Counted from the first letter of the stretch, positions 1 through 8,833 are shown. The stretch is DNA of 64,000 nucleotides from JAMIFN01 sp964544605 (GCA_964544605.1 CAZJBX010000002.1:1-64000), one strand, 5' to 3'. Made by a program: numbers and translations. Notes: generated by a model from the sequence alone, not told the origin.

Positions 1-2536
1 GACCATAGCCCATATTGACCCGGGCGCCAATATAGAGGGGTGGTGTGTTCACGGAGGCGGCCATGGGCTCGTTGCGGCTGCGCCAAATGCCGCCCAGCTT
101 GGTGGGGGCAAGGTCGTCACCGAGCAGATAGCTCATAAAGGTTTCGTCTTTGAGGTCGTTATAGGGATTGATCAAATTTTTGAGCGTGCCTAGGGTGCTC
201 AATGGTGTGTTGTGCAAGGCGGCGTAGCGCATATTGGCGCTGCTCTCCAGCATATAGGCGACGCGGTTTTCTGGCTTGGGAATCAAGCCTTCATCGGAGG
301 AAGTCCAAGCTTTGCTTTCTACCTCACCTTTGGTATTGAGTTTGCTGGCGGTGAGCACGCCGCTGTTGTCGCTCAGGCGGTAGCTGAAGTTGTACTTCAC
401 ACGCCCCACCATGGTGCCGTCAGAGCTGGCGTCGCCACTCACGGCCGTGCCAGCCTCGCTGCCAGTGTAGTTGGTGATTTCACCCAAAATGGTGTCAAAA
501 GCTTGGTAGATTTCTTCGGGCGTATGAACAGAAAAACCCTTGCCGCCGCCGGTGTAGCCCGCTTGCAGGTAGTCATCCACGCGATCGCGTTCGTCAGTCA
601 CACCCAGTAATGCACCGAGAATGCCGATTTTGGGCCAAACGGGTTTGGTGGCTGAGGCGCCGTCTTTGATCCAATCGCGTTTGTATTTCTCAATCTGCGC
701 CATGGTCAAGCCGCTGGGTGTGTCGCGGTTTTTGAAGGACATGTCACCTTGTGGCCTGATGTGGTAGCCAATGGTGTAGGTGGCCATATTTTGCCAAGTG
801 GTGGGCTGGCCAGGGCGGGCGGGAACCTCGTTGGCAATGCCGCTTTGAAAGTCGGTATGCCAATAGTATTTTGCGGTCAGGTCAGAGAGCGTGCGAGCGC
901 CCGATGTGGCACGGTGGTTACCAAATGGCGTATAGAGCTTGCGTGTGGCCATGTTTGCAGGGTAGCCTGCGCGTTTATAGCCATTGAACTGGGGCAGGCG
1001 CGTGGGGCTGCTGGGGTTGATGCCATCGTTGCCATAGTCAAACTCACCAAATTGGAATTCGTTCCAAGCCTCTTTATCGACCCCGTTAGAAAACACCACA
1101 TTAAAAGAGCGGCGGCAGGCCAGTTTGGGGCTGTTGGCATCCGTGGGGTCTTGCGCCCAAGGGTGGATGTTTTGGTAGTATTTTTGGACTTCGTCAATGG
1201 CGTTTCGGGCCGGCTGCACCAAGCCACGGCCTGCCACCACATCTTCATACATCCAGTTAAAGAGGTCTTTGTCGTCTTGAATGGCTTGGGTATTGTCGCC
1301 ACTGGGCTTGCGCATACCGTAGGGGCGCACGCCGCGCACTTCGTCAATGTATTTGCGGTCAAAGCGGTTGATGTTGTGGTTGTTGCGAATACCGCCAACC
1401 ACAATATAGCCGTCAGCAAATAGGTCTTTGGCTTTTTGGTTGAAGCTGAAGTAGCCGACACGCATTTTGCCTCGGTACTGGGGGTTGCTCAGGGCCAAAC
1501 CCAAAGAGCTGACAGCAGAGTTGGCGTTGTTGTAGTAATAGCGGTGCCAGTTGATGATGTTGGCGATTTCTTTGTCCACCGTGCAGCTGCTGGTATTCTG
1601 ACCGCAATCGGTGCGGCGGTGGTCAGTGGGCAAAGTCACGGGTGTGGTGCGTCCAGGGCGAATTTCTTCAATCTGGCTCAAGTGCTTCCATTTGCAGCCT
1701 GTTTCTTTGCGGCCAAACCAGTTGAGCGGATCCCAGCCTGAGAGAGTGGGTTCATCACACACGGCCCAAGTGAAGGGCGGGGTGCTGCTATTGGTGTTGC
1801 CATGCCATTCATCTTGGCGGGGCACATCGAGCAGGCCGCCCGTGTGCGGATTGATGTGGCCTTGCAGCAGGGGACAAGAAGGTGAGTTGCCGATCCAATT
1901 GAGGCCGTCGCCACGGGTTGAAATGGCGTGGCTGTTGGTGCGGAAGCTGTAGCAATACAAAAAAGGCACGCTGTTGTTGTTGGCGACAAAGGTCACGCCA
2001 TCGTTGGGCGCAATGGGCTGGCCCTCGTGATCTACACGGGGCAGGTAGGTGATGCGGGGGTTGTAGTAAACGGGGTTGACATCGGCCGAGCGCTGGGCGT
2101 GCCAAGGGCTGTCATCCTCGGGGTTGTAGCGCTTTTCGGGGGCTTTGGTGATGCCAGTCCAAAGGCCCAAAATCTTGTAAGCGCAGTTGCCTGCGGGGCC
2201 AGCCCAGTCGTCATGCTTGGTTGCGCCCAGCAAATTGCGACCTTTTAAATCAGGCCCAGGGCACCAGCCTTGAGGTTCAGCCTTGGTGCTGGATGTGATG
2301 CCGTAGCTGAAGTGATAAGGCTCGGCCATAAAGACGGAGTTATCAAAGGCGATCATCAAATTGGGTTTGGCCCCGCTGGTGTTTGACAGCAAAGGTGTTT
2401 GCGCTGGCTGGTAGTCGGTCCAACTGGGTGTGTTGGCCACGCTATAGCCAGCCCAAGCCAAGAGGCCGATGGCGAATACCCATTTGCCAGCCATTTTGCT
2501 TGGTTGATAAGGTGTGTGTGTTTGGGTTGTGCGCAT
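1..2536 (-). CDS. PilY1/PilC-type type IV pilus tip protein, N-terminal part (cut by left edge)
   Basis: One frame stays open from the ATG at 2536 to base 1, giving 845 residues; the C-terminal part lies outside the window. PilY1 proteins are secreted type IV pilus-associated factors with an N-terminal von Willebrand A (vWA)-like region and a C-terminal beta-propeller. Residues 18-34 are a hydrophobic export signal (WVFAIGLLAWAGYSVA, cleavage probably just before NT). Residues 60-70 (NLMIAFDNSVFM) sit where the vWA metal site DxSxS is expected, but the second Ser is Phe69. A segment near 320-345 (ANIINWHRYYYNN...) and PEEIYQAFDTIL near 675 resemble the PilY1 vWA region. AGGGGAGGGG lies just before the ATG and supports the start. 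It follows rph in the same direction after 161 bp; no minor pilin gene is visible upstream. The family call is by motif and layout only. Confidence 0.75.
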   Translation of the reverse strand, partial: MRTTQTHTPYQPSKMAGKWVFAIGLLAWAGYSVANTPSWTDYQPAQTPLLSNTSGAKPNLMIAFDNSVFMAEPYHFSYGITSSTKAEPQGWCPGPDLKGRNLLGATKHDDWAGPAGNCAYKILGLWTGITKAPEKRYNPEDDSPWHAQRSADVNPVYYNPRITYLPRVDHEGQPIAPNDGVTFVANNNSVPFLYCYSFRTNSHAISTRGDGLNWIGNSPSCPLLQGHINPHTGGLLDVPRQDEWHGNTNSSTPPFTWAVCDEPTLSGWDPLNWFGRKETGCKWKHLSQIEEIRPGRTTPVTLPTDHRRTDCGQNTSSCTVDKEIANIINWHRYYYNNANSAVSSLGLALSNPQYRGKMRVGYFSFNQKAKDLFADGYIVVGGIRNNHNINRFDRKYIDEVRGVRPYGMRKPSGDNTQAIQDDKDLFNWMYEDVVAGRGLVQPARNAIDEVQKYYQNIHPWAQDPTDANSPKLACRRSFNVVFSNGVDKEAWNEFQFGEFDYGNDGINPSSPTRLPQFNGYKRAGYPANMATRKLYTPFGNHRATSGARTLSDLTAKYYWHTDFQSGIANEVPARPGQPTTWQNMATYTIGYHIRPQGDMSFKNRDTPSGLTMAQIEKYKRDWIKDGASATKPVWPKIGILGALLGVTDERDRVDDYLQAGYTGGGKGFSVHTPEEIYQAFDTILGEITNYTGSEAGTAVSGDASSDGTMVGRVKYNFSYRLSDNSGVLTASKLNTKGEVESKAWTSSDEGLIPKPENRVAYMLESSANMRYAALHNTPLSTLGTLKNLINPYNDLKDETFMSYLLGDDLAPTKLGGIWRSRNEPMAASVNTPPLYIGARVNMGYG

Positions 2537-2697
2537 TTCCCCTCCCCTTCTTAACTGGGTATAAAGCTGCTTAGAAAAACACAATTGTCTATGGCCTAAG
2601 TGTAAACGCCAGCAAAACTCTTGCCAATCGACGGCAGATAAACGCCTCACTCAAGAGAATGAACGGAGGGGATTAGGGCAATGGGCGAGTGGCCCTT

Positions 2698-3426
2698 TTA
2701 TTGGGCGGCCAAGGCATCTTTTTGTGCTTGAACCAGCTTTTCAATGCCTGATTCGGCTAAGTCGAGCAGGGTTTGCATTTGCGCTTTGGTGAAGGCTTGG
2801 CCTTCGGCTGTGCCTTGCACCTCAACAAAATGGCCTTGTTCGGTCATGACGACATTCATATCAGTGTCGCAGCTCGAATCTTCAACATAATCGAGATCCA
2901 GCAGGGCGTGATTGCCTTGCAAACCCACAGAGATGGCGGCGACATGGCTGCGGATGGGGTTTTGGCTGATGCGGCCATCGGCCAAGAGGCGGCTAACAGC
3001 ATCGTGGGCAGCGACAAAAGCGCCAGTGATGCTGGCAGTGCGGGTGCCGCCATCGGCTTGGATGACATCGCAATCGAGGGTGATGGTGCGCTCGCCCAAG
3101 GCGGCCAAATCAAACACGGCGCGCAAGCTGCGGCCAATCAGGCGCTGGATTTCCTGTGTGCGGCCACTTTGTTTGCCCCGTGCGGCCTCGCGGCCCATGC
3201 GTTCGTGGGTGCTGCGCGGCAACATGCCGTATTCGGCTGTGAGCCAGCCCTCACCGCTGCCTTTTTTATGGGGCGGTACGCGTTCTTCAACGCTGGCGGT
3301 GCAGAGCACTTTGGTGTGGCCAAAGCTGATGAGCACTGAGCCTTCGGCGTGCATGGTGTAGTGGCGTTCAATGGTGAGGGGGCGCAGTTCTTGGGCTTGG
3401 CGGCCATCGTGGCGGGTGTGTGACAT
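2698..3426 (-). CDS. rph: Ribonuclease PH
   Basis: A 242-residue phosphorolytic 3'-5' exoribonuclease that trims the 3' ends of tRNA precursors using phosphate. The sequence carries the family pattern throughout: GWLTAEYGMLPRSTHER and the basic stretch following it, RTQEIQRLIGRSLRAV, the DCDVIQADGGTRTASITGA core and the acidic DLDYVEDSSCDTDMNVVM block. Length is normal for RNase PH. It is the last gene of a minus-strand run holB - kinase - PP2C - rph, starting 20 bp after the PP2C stop. In many Burkholderiales rdgB and hemW follow rph; here the next gene is the PilY1-like one. No clear Shine-Dalgarno sequence precedes the ATG, so translation may depend on the upstream gene. Confidence 0.97.
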   Translation of the reverse strand: MSHTRHDGRQAQELRPLTIERHYTMHAEGSVLISFGHTKVLCTASVEERVPPHKKGSGEGWLTAEYGMLPRSTHERMGREAARGKQSGRTQEIQRLIGRSLRAVFDLAALGERTITLDCDVIQADGGTRTASITGAFVAAHDAVSRLLADGRISQNPIRSHVAAISVGLQGNHALLDLDYVEDSSCDTDMNVVMTEQGHFVEVQGTAEGQAFTKAQMQTLLDLAESGIEKLVQAQKDALAAQ

Positions 3427-3446
3427 GGGGTGCAGTTGTGGGGTGT

Positions 3447-4367
3447 TCAGTTGTTGCCGTTTTTGAGGGCAGTGCGGCGGATGGCTTCGTTGATTTCAGC
3501 GATGGAGCGCTCAATGGCTTCGTCGTCAAAGTTATCAAGGGCGGCCAGCTCGGCCTCGCTGACGCTACCGTGGATGGTGGTGGCAAAAACACCATCGGAG
3601 ATGGTGTCGGTGGAAATATTGCCAGCGCCTGCTGGGGCACTGCTGGGGCTTTCCCATTCAAGCGCAATGGCGGTGGTGTTGTCGCAGCGCCTGCCACCTT
3701 TGCGCATGGCCAAGTCCACCAGTTCGGGGATGGCGCTGGCGACATTGCGCAGGCTGAGTTTGAGGACGATGGTGTCGTCGTCTAGCGGCCCCCATAGGCC
3801 ATCTGAGCAAAGCATGACTTTGTCGCCTTGCATGAGGGGGATGGGGTTAGAGATGTCGATGATGGGGCGCATGGGCGATCCCAAACAGGTGAAAAGCACA
3901 TTGCGGTTTTTGATGTTGAGGTGGGCCAAACCACTTTGCTCTTGCTCGCTGTAGGAATGGTCGCGGGTGCGCTTGTGCAGCTCGTGGTCGCGGATGATGT
4001 AGGCGCGGGAATCACCACAATGGCCCAGCATCAATTGGCCTTCTTGAATGAGGGCGGCGACGATTGTGGTGCGGGGCGTGTCCAGCATACCGCGCTTGGC
4101 CGCATGGCTCAAAATATGGCGGTGCGCCCCCATGATGGCCTGCTCCATAAAGTGGCGCATATCGGCAATGCGCGGCGTGGCGTATTGCTGGAAGTAGCTC
4201 GACATGCTCTCTAGCGCCAGTTGGGCTGCAACCTCGCCATCAGGGTGGCCACCCATGCCGTCAGCCAGCAAAAAGAGGGCGGCTTCGCGGGTGTAGCAAT
4301 AACCCATGCGGTCTTCGTTCTTCTCGCGTCCGCCGATATTGCTGAGCTGGAAAACGGAAAACTTCAT
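3447..4367 (-). CDS. PP2C-family serine/threonine protein phosphatase
   Basis: A 306-residue cytosolic metal-dependent phosphatase of the bacterial PP2C/Stp type. Metal-binding acidic residues are in place: NEDR (Asp19), ADGMGGH (Asp36), CSDGLWG near residue 190 and RCDNTTAIALEWE near 230; CGDSRAY is also present. The family removes phosphate from Ser/Thr residues placed by Hanks-type kinases, and such a kinase lies immediately upstream with only 3 bp between its stop and this ATG, so the two are almost certainly co-translated and act as an opposed pair. The C-terminal 60 residues are acidic and low in conservation and could be a tail. Substrates cannot be read from the sequence. Confidence 0.93.
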   Translation of the reverse strand: MKFSVFQLSNIGGREKNEDRMGYCYTREAALFLLADGMGGHPDGEVAAQLALESMSSYFQQYATPRIADMRHFMEQAIMGAHRHILSHAAKRGMLDTPRTTIVAALIQEGQLMLGHCGDSRAYIIRDHELHKRTRDHSYSEQEQSGLAHLNIKNRNVLFTCLGSPMRPIIDISNPIPLMQGDKVMLCSDGLWGPLDDDTIVLKLSLRNVASAIPELVDLAMRKGGRRCDNTTAIALEWESPSSAPAGAGNISTDTISDGVFATTIHGSVSEAELAALDNFDDEAIERSIAEINEAIRRTALKNGNN

Positions 4368-4370
4368 GGC

Positions 4371-5354
4371 TTACTTTTTGCCTCCGTCACCCACAATGCC
4401 TTCAAATTGCATACGGAATTTTTCGCCCATAGAAACCTTGGTGTAGCGGCGCTCGGTTTCTCGTGAGAGCTCTTTTTGCAAGGAGAAGACCGATTGTGGC
4501 CGGGCATTGGCATCGAGCGCCATGCACCACTCCACGATTTCAATGAGGTTGTCAGAGTAAGCGCCTTTGAGCCGTGACATGGACAGGCCCAAGCGGTCTT
4601 TCTCTTGGCGCTGGGGCGCGTCATTGGGCGGGTAGCCTTGCATACAGGCGTAAATGCAAGCGCCAATGGCATAAATATCGGTCCAGGGGCCGAGTTCGCC
4701 GCTGCGTTTGTACATTTCAGGCGCGGCAAAGCCAGGGGTGTACATGGGGCGTACAAAATTGCCCTCCTTGGCCAAGACCTCACGGGCTGCGCCAAAGTCA
4801 ATCATGATGGCGCGGTCGTCATCGGTGATGAAGATATTGGCGGGTTTGATGTCCAAATGCAGCATTTTGTGCTGGTGCACGATGCGCAGGCCGCGCAAGA
4901 TTTCTTCCAGCAGGCTGCGGATGGTGGACTCGCGGAATACCTTGGTTTTCTTCAAATCGCGGGCGGTGACGATGTAGTCCTGCAAGGTCGCGCCTTCGAG
5001 GTAGTTCATCACCATGTAAACGGTTTCGTTCTCACGGAAGAAGTTGAGCACACTGACCACAGAGGCGTGGGCAATTTGCGCCAAGGCGCGGCCTTCTTCA
5101 AAAAAGCTTTTCAGACCCAGGCGGTAGAGGGATTGCTTGTCAGGGTTGACCTTGGGGATGAGCTCGCCAGGGCCACGGGTGGCCAAAGATGCGGGCAAAT
5201 ATTCCTTCAGGGCCACTTGCTGGCCTTCGGAATCGACCGCCAGATAGACCAAACCAAAGCCGCCGGCCGAGATTTTTCGCACGATGCGGTAGCCGCCCAC
5301 AATGGTGTCAGGGGCAAGTGCTGCTGGCTTGACTTTGGCGGCGTTGGAGGACAT
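4371..5354 (-). CDS. Hanks-type serine/threonine protein kinase
   Basis: A 327-residue soluble protein that is almost all kinase domain; no transmembrane, PASTA or FHA segment is visible. The glycine loop is ISAGGFGLVYLA (28-39), the ATP-anchoring Lys is K50 in VALKEYLP, the catalytic loop is HLDIKPANIF (Asp in place) and the metal motif is DFGAAREV. The APE motif appears as FAAPEMY. The frame is open further upstream, but only a TTG overlapping holB would extend it, so I chose the ATG at 5354, which gives a start 26 residues before the glycine loop. It forms a tight pair with the PP2C phosphatase downstream. Targets are unknown. Confidence 0.92.
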   Translation of the reverse strand: MSSNAAKVKPAALAPDTIVGGYRIVRKISAGGFGLVYLAVDSEGQQVALKEYLPASLATRGPGELIPKVNPDKQSLYRLGLKSFFEEGRALAQIAHASVVSVLNFFRENETVYMVMNYLEGATLQDYIVTARDLKKTKVFRESTIRSLLEEILRGLRIVHQHKMLHLDIKPANIFITDDDRAIMIDFGAAREVLAKEGNFVRPMYTPGFAAPEMYKRSGELGPWTDIYAIGACIYACMQGYPPNDAPQRQEKDRLGLSMSRLKGAYSDNLIEIVEWCMALDANARPQSVFSLQKELSRETERRYTKVSMGEKFRMQFEGIVGDGGKK

Positions 5355-5415
5355 AGGGGCGCTGGCTGGGGCGAGAAAGTAAGAAACAAGCGCTGAGTTT
5401 ACCCCACAAGCGGGC

Positions 5416-6414
5416 CTAGCTTTGCCACATATGGGCTGTTTGCGCCACCATGTCTTCAATTAGGAGTTCGGCCTTCCAAGCGTGCTGAATGTGGCGTGCC
5501 CAAGTGCCCAAGGTTTGCCCCCAAGCTTCTAGCGCCGTGGCACTGGGCGGGCGTGGCAGTTGCGCGGCGGCAAAGTAGCGCGGTGGCGCTTGCACTTTTA
5601 AGCACCACAGGTCGTGCTTGAGCTTGAGCAGCACATCCAAGGCATCCTCAGGCGATGCGCTGAGCAAAGTGGCGGCTTGGCCTTGGGCCAATTGCATGGG
5701 CAGTTGCGTCCAGTGCGCGGCCAGCGGGTGTTGCAGCCAGTTCAGGGCATCAAAAGGGCGGCCGCCTGTGGCTTGCAAGGCTGTTTCAAGCTGGGCTGGG
5801 CTGCTTTGTGGCGCTTGTGTTTGCAGCCAAGCCAAGGCTTGCTCGGGGCTGGGCCAAGGCATGGCCCAACTGTTGCAGCGGCTGCGGATGGTGGGCAGCA
5901 GGCGATGGGCGTCTGTGGTCATCAGCACCAAACGCACTTGGCCTTGTGGCTCTTCTAGGGTTTTTAAAAAGGCATTGGCGGCCTCTATGCCCATGTTTTC
6001 AGCGGGGTAAACCAACACCACTTGGCCTTGGGCGCGGGCGCTGGTTTGCTGCAGTTTGGCCACGACATCGCGTACGGCGTCGATGCTGATGTTTTTGCTG
6101 GGCTTGCGCTGCTTTTCGTCCAGCTCTTTTTGCTGCTTTGGACTTAGCGGCAGGTCTTCTGCCAGCAGCAGGGTTTCAGGCAGCAGGTAATAGCAATCGG
6201 GGTGGGAGTGCGCCCGCATCAACTGGCAGGCGGCGCAATGGCCGCAGGCCAAGCCGTCGGCATTGGGGGCTTCACACAGCCAAGCGGCGGCCAAGGCTTG
6301 GCCCAAAGCCCATTGCCCCAAGCCGCTGGGCCCGTGCAAGAGCAGGGCGTGCGCATGGGTTTGCCGCAGTGGGGGCAAAAGCGCTTGGAGCTGGGCGGGC
6401 AGGGCGGTGGGCAT
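5416..6414 (-). CDS. holB: DNA polymerase III delta-prime subunit
   Basis: A 332-residue clamp-loader subunit of the DNA polymerase III holoenzyme. Residues 28-35 (GPSGLGQW) occupy the Walker A position but lack the Lys, as is known for E. coli delta-prime, which does not hydrolyse ATP. Four cysteines at 47, 57, 60 and 63 (CEAP...CGHCAAC) form the zinc module. The SRC-like sensor appears as TIRSRCN. Downstream of the zinc module the AENMGIEAANAFLKTLEEP stretch is the classic delta-prime signature. In many proteobacteria tmk precedes holB; here the upstream neighbour is rpsT on the opposite strand. The kinase gene follows after 61 bp. Confidence 0.95.
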   Translation of the reverse strand: MPTALPAQLQALLPPLRQTHAHALLLHGPSGLGQWALGQALAAAWLCEAPNADGLACGHCAACQLMRAHSHPDCYYLLPETLLLAEDLPLSPKQQKELDEKQRKPSKNISIDAVRDVVAKLQQTSARAQGQVVLVYPAENMGIEAANAFLKTLEEPQGQVRLVLMTTDAHRLLPTIRSRCNSWAMPWPSPEQALAWLQTQAPQSSPAQLETALQATGGRPFDALNWLQHPLAAHWTQLPMQLAQGQAATLLSASPEDALDVLLKLKHDLWCLKVQAPPRYFAAAQLPRPPSATALEAWGQTLGTWARHIQHAWKAELLIEDMVAQTAHMWQS

Positions 6415-6499
6415 GGCAGGGGCAGTGGGCGGGAAAAGAACAGGGCTTGTATTGTAGGCATAGGCCAGCTTGGGCTGGCTCGCCGCCTGTGCTTGCGCT

Positions 6500-6505
6500 T
6501 ATAAT
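6500..6505 (+). promoter_or_regulatory. Candidate -10 element for rpsT
   Basis: A perfect TATAAT lies 51 bp before the rpsT ATG in the gap from holB. No convincing -35 hexamer at 16-18 bp is visible, so only the -10 is proposed. Confidence 0.45.
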
Positions 6506-6556
6506 GGCGGGTTTTCCAGCAACATTCCCAAACTTTTCAATTAAAGGAATTCCACC

Positions 6557-6847
6557 ATGGCAACTAAAGCCAAGAAAAACCCCCGCCTGGCCTCTGGCCG
6601 TAAACGCGCGCGTCAAAATGTCAAACTGAACGCCGCCAACACTTCTTTGCGTTCACGCTACCGCACCGCCATCAAAAAGGTTGAGAAAGCCGTTGCCGCT
6701 GGCGACGCTGCACAAGCGCGTGAACTGTTTGTTGAAATGCAGTCTATTGTGGACACTGTGGCCGACAAAGGCATCTTCCACAAAAACAAGGCTGCTCGTG
6801 ACAAGAGCCGCTTGTCGAGCAAAGTAAAAGCACTGGCCGCTGCCTAA
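6557..6847 (+). CDS. rpsT: 30S ribosomal protein S20
   Basis: A 96-residue, strongly basic primary-binding protein of the 30S subunit that contacts 16S rRNA. The N-terminus MATKAKKNPRLASGRKRARQ and the helical pattern (TSLRSRYRTAIKKVEKAVAA; IFHKNKAARDKSRLSSKVKA) are typical. Length is a little above the E. coli protein. AAAGGAAT lies at good spacing before the ATG. It is monocistronic, followed by an intrinsic terminator and transcribed away from holB. Confidence 0.98.
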   Translation: MATKAKKNPRLASGRKRARQNVKLNAANTSLRSRYRTAIKKVEKAVAAGDAAQARELFVEMQSIVDTVADKGIFHKNKAARDKSRLSSKVKALAAA

Positions 6848-6914
6848 TCAGCGCCCCGCTTTTGCGCCCTGAAGGGCTTTGCCCCTTCAGCCGTTTGCAA
6901 GAGTGCGCTGCTGG

Positions 6915-6946
6915 AAAAAACCAAAACCGCCTTAGGGCGGTTTTTT
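6915..6946 (+). terminator. Intrinsic terminator after rpsT
   Basis: Arms AAACCGCC and GGCGGTTT around a 4-nt loop, followed by a T run (6941-6946). An A run on the other side means it could also stop lexA transcripts coming from the minus strand. Confidence 0.85.
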
Positions 6947-6983
6947 CATGCCTGCGGCCTTGGCTGCTTGAATAGGCTGTTCA

Positions 6984-7646
6984 TCAAGACCAGCCGCCGC
7001 TGCGAATCAGGCCCACGGCCAAGCCTTCAATCTCAAAAGGCTCGCCGGGTTGCACCACAATGGTGCGGAAGTCGGGGTTCTCGGCGTGCAGCTCAATCAC
7101 ATCGGCCTTGCGCTCAAAGCGCTTGACGGTGACCTCCTCGCCCAAGCGGGCCACCACGATTTGCCCATTGCGGGCTTCTTTGCTGGCACGCACGGCAAGC
7201 AAATCGCCATCCAGAATACCAGCGTCGCGCATACTCATGCCGCGCACTTTGAGCAGGTAGTCGGGCTTTTGTGCAAACAGCTCAGGTGCCAAGGTGTAGC
7301 TTTGCTCAATGTGCTCTTGCGCCAAGATGGGCGAGCCTGCGGCGACGCGGCCCACCAAAGGAATGTGCAGGCTGGCGTTGGAGCCCGCTTCTGCCACGCG
7401 CAGCCACTGTGGGCGTTCTTCTGGGCGGCTCAATTGCTTCAAGCGGATGCCACGAGAAGTGCCGCTGAGCAGTTCAATCGCGCCTTTGCGGGCCAAGGCT
7501 TGCAAATGCTCCTCGGCGGCATTGGCTGAGCGAAAGCCCAGCTCTTTGGCGATTTCAGCCCGCGTGGGTGGCGCGCCTGTGTTGTGAATGGCATCTTCAA
7601 TCAGTTGCAGCACTTGCTGCTGGCGGGCGGTGAGTTTGTGGCGCAT
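6984..7646 (-). CDS. lexA: LexA SOS repressor
   Basis: A 220-residue repressor-protease of the SOS regulon. It has an N-terminal winged helix (MRHKLTARQQQVL; PTRAEIAKELGFRSANAAEEHL), the Ala103-Gly104 autocleavage site in GRVAAGSP, Ser138 in GMSMRDAG and Lys175 in EEVTVKRF, that is, a complete self-cleavage apparatus. An in-frame TTG four codons upstream exists, but the ATG at 7646 matches the family N-terminus. A consensus LexA box lies 33 bp upstream and overlaps a TATAAT, so autorepression is expected. It is transcribed alone, downstream of trxB and its terminator. Confidence 0.97.
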   Translation of the reverse strand: MRHKLTARQQQVLQLIEDAIHNTGAPPTRAEIAKELGFRSANAAEEHLQALARKGAIELLSGTSRGIRLKQLSRPEERPQWLRVAEAGSNASLHIPLVGRVAAGSPILAQEHIEQSYTLAPELFAQKPDYLLKVRGMSMRDAGILDGDLLAVRASKEARNGQIVVARLGEEVTVKRFERKADVIELHAENPDFRTIVVQPGEPFEIEGLAVGLIRSGGWS

Positions 7647-7678
7647 GGCAAAGCTCAAGGTCTAGATAAAACAACAGC

Positions 7679-7694
7679 CTGTCATTATAGACAG
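7679..7694 (-). promoter_or_regulatory. LexA (SOS) box overlapping the lexA -10
   Basis: CTGT-N8-ACAG with perfect half-sites, in the lexA upstream region. Read on the minus strand the inner bases include TATAAT, so repressor binding would cover the -10 element directly. Confidence 0.88.
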
Positions 7695-7730
7695 TGGCGG
7701 TCTTGTTTGCTTTGTCGCCCGCGTGAGGCC

Positions 7731-7758
7731 CAAAAAAAGCCGCCCGGATGGGGCGGCT
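7731..7758 (-). terminator. Intrinsic terminator after trxB
   Basis: Minus-strand stem with arms AGCCGCCC and GGGCGGCT followed by seven T residues, 27 bp beyond the trxB stop. Confidence 0.85.
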
Positions 7759-7784
7759 GGGTGCTGCGGCGCAAAGCGGGGGCT

Positions 7785-8735
7785 TTAGGCGGGGTTTTGC
7801 TCTAGGTAGCGCTGGGCATCCAAAGCGGCCATGCAACCTGTGCCCGCGCTGGTGATGGCCTGGCGGTAGATGCTGTCTTGCACATCGCCAGCAGCAAATA
7901 CGCCTTCGACGCTGGTCATGGTGGCAAAGCCTTGATTGCCGCTGCGGGTTTGGATATAGCCGTCTTTCATATCGAGCTGCTCTGCAAACATGGCCGTGTT
8001 GGGTTGGTGGCCAATGGCAATAAAGACGCCTTGCAGGGCCAAGTCTTGGGTTTGGCTTTCGTCTTTGGTGCTGCGAATGCGCACGCCAGTCACGCCACTG
8101 GCATCGCCCAAGACCTCATCGAGCACATGATCGGTTTGCAGGGCAATCTTGCCTTCTTTGACTTTCTCCATCAGCTTGTCTACCAAAATCGGCTCAGCGC
8201 GGAAGCTGTCGCGGCGGTGAATCAAATGCACCTTGCTGGCCAAGCCAGCCAAATACAGGGCTTCTTCTACGGCGGTATTGCCGCCGCCGACCACGCAGAC
8301 TTCTTGGTTGCGGTAGAAAAAGCCATCGCAAGTGGCGCAAGCTGAAACACCGCGACCTTTGAAGGCTTCTTCGCTTTCCATACCGAGGTATTTGGCCGAT
8401 GCGCCAGTGGCGATGATGAGGCTGTCGCAGCTGTATTGGCCGCTATCGCCTTCCAGTACAAAGGGGCGTTGCTTCAAGTTCACGCTATTGATTTGGTCAA
8501 AAATGACTTCGGTTTGAAAGCGCTCAGCATGGGCCAAAAAGCGTTGCATCAAGGCGGGGCCTTCAACGCCATCCACATCAGCAGGCCAGTTATCGACCTC
8601 GGTGGTTGTGGTCAGCTGGCCACCTTGCTCCATGCCCGTGATGAGGACGGGCTGCAAATTGGCACGGGCGGCATAAATGGCGGCGGTATAGCCAGCAGGA
8701 CCGGAGCCGAGGATGAGGACGCGAGCGTGCTTCAT
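7785..8735 (-). CDS. trxB: Thioredoxin-disulfide reductase
   Basis: A 316-residue cytosolic flavoenzyme that reduces thioredoxin with NADPH. Domains in order: N-terminal FAD-binding GSGPAGYTAAIYAAR (10-24), NADPH-binding region with the redox pair Cys133-Cys136 (ACATCDGFF) and VVGGGNTAVEEA (148-159), then the C-terminal FAD segment with FAAGDVQD. Length and motif spacing match the low-molecular-weight TrxB type. ATG at 8735 with an upstream AAAGG. It diverges from the Crp/Fnr-type gene across a 131-bp shared promoter region and has its own terminator. Confidence 0.97.
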   Translation of the reverse strand: MKHARVLILGSGPAGYTAAIYAARANLQPVLITGMEQGGQLTTTTEVDNWPADVDGVEGPALMQRFLAHAERFQTEVIFDQINSVNLKQRPFVLEGDSGQYSCDSLIIATGASAKYLGMESEEAFKGRGVSACATCDGFFYRNQEVCVVGGGNTAVEEALYLAGLASKVHLIHRRDSFRAEPILVDKLMEKVKEGKIALQTDHVLDEVLGDASGVTGVRIRSTKDESQTQDLALQGVFIAIGHQPNTAMFAEQLDMKDGYIQTRSGNQGFATMTSVEGVFAAGDVQDSIYRQAITSAGTGCMAALDAQRYLEQNPA

Positions 8736-8805
8736 GGGGAAACCTTTACGAAATGTGGTTGAAAAAAGGATAAGTGGTCATACAAGGCACATTTTGCCTG
8801 TTATG

Positions 8806-8833
8806 CTTAATGTCTGACTCTTTAGTCATTAAG
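8806..8833. promoter_or_regulatory. Inverted repeat in the trxB / crp-fnr promoter region
   Basis: Outer arms CTTAATG and CATTAAG with inner GACT/AGTC, centred between the divergent trxB and Crp/Fnr-type genes, 33 bp before the regulator's ATG. It has the size and symmetry of a dimer operator and could be the site for autoregulation; not a match to the E. coli CRP or FNR consensus. Confidence 0.4.
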
